DNA from: Promethearchaeota archaeon
GTDB lineage: Archaea > Asgardarchaeota > Lokiarchaeia > Sigyniarchaeales > SOKP01
Assembly (NCBI GenBank): GCA_016840165.1
Contig: JAEOSU010000024.1
Location: forward strand, 1-33,080
Direction of reading: 5' to 3'
DNA length: 33,080 nt
Shown: positions 32,368-33,080 of the stretch, one piece after another
Layout of the letters: each line of letters opens with the position of its first letter
Numbering within the stretch: the stretch's first letter is position 1
The notes under the pieces: model-generated
The model's database searches: none
Told to the model about the DNA's origin: nothing
What the model saw: the letters and a program-made list of their open reading frames with translations, nothing else
Made by a program: the position numbers and the translations under genes

Positions 32368-33080
32368 ATGTCGAAAGAAGATAAAAAGATGGAAAGCATC
32401 CTCACTGAAACACGTAAATTTGACCCTGTTAAATTTGGCACCGAATTTGTGAAATCAGGGATGACTTTTGAAGAGTATAAAACATTATACACCAAGTCCA
32501 TTGAAGATATGGAAGGTTTCTGGGGAGAACAAGCACAATCGCTCGATTGGTTTAAACCATATGAAAAAATATGGGAAAAAACCGATTTATTTCCAGGAAA
32601 ATGGTTTGTGGGTGGAAAACTAAACGTCGCGTATAATTGTCTTGACCGACACGTCAAAACAGGAAATGGTGATCGTGTCGCAATCATCTGGGAAGCAGAT
32701 GAACCGGGCCAGGTACGAAAATTTACCTACAGTGAACTAATGAAAGAAGTTAATAAAGTTGCGAATGGAATGAGAAAACTTGGTTTGAAAAAAGGGGACC
32801 GGGTAACCATTTGGTTGCCTATGATTCCCGAACTCGCCATTATCATGCTTGCATGTGCCCGTATCGGTGTTATTCACTCAATTGTGTTCGGAGGATTCTC
32901 AAAAGAAGCAGTAAAAGATAGAATTGACGATTCTAACTCTCGATTACTCTTTACCAGTGATGAAACAGTACGCGCTGGAAAATTTTATCCAAAGATGGCT
33001 GATGTTGCTGAAATTATCGATGATGTACCTACCATTGAGCATGTTATTGTCGTTGAGCGCACAGGTAATGAGGTCCCACA
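32368..33080 (+). CDS. acs: Acetyl-CoA synthetase, AMP-forming (partial, C-terminus off the right edge)
   Basis: The first 237 codons of an AMP-forming acetyl-CoA synthetase, which activates acetate with ATP and CoA through acetyl-AMP. The N-terminal ACAS_N motifs are present: FWGEQAQSLDWFKPYEKIWE, then KWFVGGKLNVAYNCLDRH. The large domain begins with VAIIWEADEP...RKFTYSEL, GDRVTIWLPMIPELAIIMLA and HSIVFGGFSKEAVKDRI. The ATP-binding P-loop and the acetylatable Lys lie beyond the window. The ATG at 32368 (MSKEDKKMES) is the start; an ATG at 32389 is in frame but would shorten an already short N-terminus. It stands about 250 nt after the previous gene and has its own upstream region with a palindrome at 32287-32303. 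Together with the CoA-transferase nearby, it points to acetate/acyl-CoA conversion. Confidence 0.95.
   Translation, partial: MSKEDKKMESILTETRKFDPVKFGTEFVKSGMTFEEYKTLYTKSIEDMEGFWGEQAQSLDWFKPYEKIWEKTDLFPGKWFVGGKLNVAYNCLDRHVKTGNGDRVAIIWEADEPGQVRKFTYSELMKEVNKVANGMRKLGLKKGDRVTIWLPMIPELAIIMLACARIGVIHSIVFGGFSKEAVKDRIDDSNSRLLFTSDETVRAGKFYPKMADVAEIIDDVPTIEHVIVVERTGNEVP

Noticed and set aside
32307..32687. 126-codon minus-strand frame over the start of acetyl-CoA synthetase
   Set aside because: It is antisense to the conserved ACAS_N domain and to the acs leader.
1..33080. CRISPR arrays, transposase genes or insertion sequences
   Set aside because: I saw no regularly spaced direct repeats, no DDE, Y1 or serine recombinase motifs, and no paired terminal repeats.

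Overview
This AT-rich window reads as archaeal and most likely comes from an Asgard archaeon of the Lokiarchaeia type; the lineage is my inference. The archaeal information-processing genes are aIF5B, an archaeal class CCA-adding enzyme, EF-2, TFB and Taw1. Typical Asgard content includes a Rag/Arf-like GTPase, a very long helical-repeat protein with a degenerate GTPase-like head, and several proteins I cannot match to a known family. Genes are AT-rich, mostly short operons or single units. Many have a TATA-like box 20-35 nt before the start codon and no clear Shine-Dalgarno sequence, so short-leader or leaderless transcription looks common.

Layout. 1-933 (-): partial HNH endonuclease-like protein with an N-terminal membrane segment, running off the left edge. 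1111-2919 (+): aIF5B. 3080-4534 (+): CCA-adding enzyme. 4626-7606 (+): a translationally coupled two-gene unit, a 198-aa helical protein plus a 795-aa zinc-finger/LAGLIDADG protein, which looks like a mobile cassette set between cca and EF-2. 7731-10022 (+): EF-2, interrupted in switch I by a short in-frame insertion carrying a TAA stop. The insertion can fold into a bulge-helix-bulge-like structure whose predicted excision (30 nt) restores the normal protein. 10199-12805: an acidic duplicated-motif protein, a zinc-ribbon protein, EngB-type GTPase and an isoprenylcysteine-methyltransferase-like membrane protein. 13042-15369: Taw1 with an inserted winged-helix-like segment, and a nucleoside phosphorylase.

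15387-21276 (all -): a winged-helix regulator with a zinc-ribbon/membrane protein; a DUF2085-type membrane protein overlapping an alpha/beta hydrolase; and two tandem paralogues of an unknown soluble family. 21468-25229 (+): 1253-aa helical-repeat protein. 25226-26140 (-): TFB. 26335-27585 (+): Rag/Arf-like GTPase with N- and C-terminal helical extensions. 27589-31080 (-): PAP2 phosphatase, PHP phosphoesterase, and a CoA-transferase/hydrolase fused to a GNAT domain. 31350-33080 (+): small membrane protein, small four-cysteine protein, and the 5' part of AMP-forming acetyl-CoA synthetase. The last region has an acetyl/acyl-CoA theme. The first 10 kb is a translation neighbourhood invaded by nuclease genes.

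The most interesting points are the EF-2 interruption (possible mini-intron versus pseudogene), the LAGLIDADG two-gene cassette, the 1253-aa protein with three long C-terminal repeats, the extra domain inside Taw1, and the CoA-transferase that seems to lack the family's catalytic glutamate.
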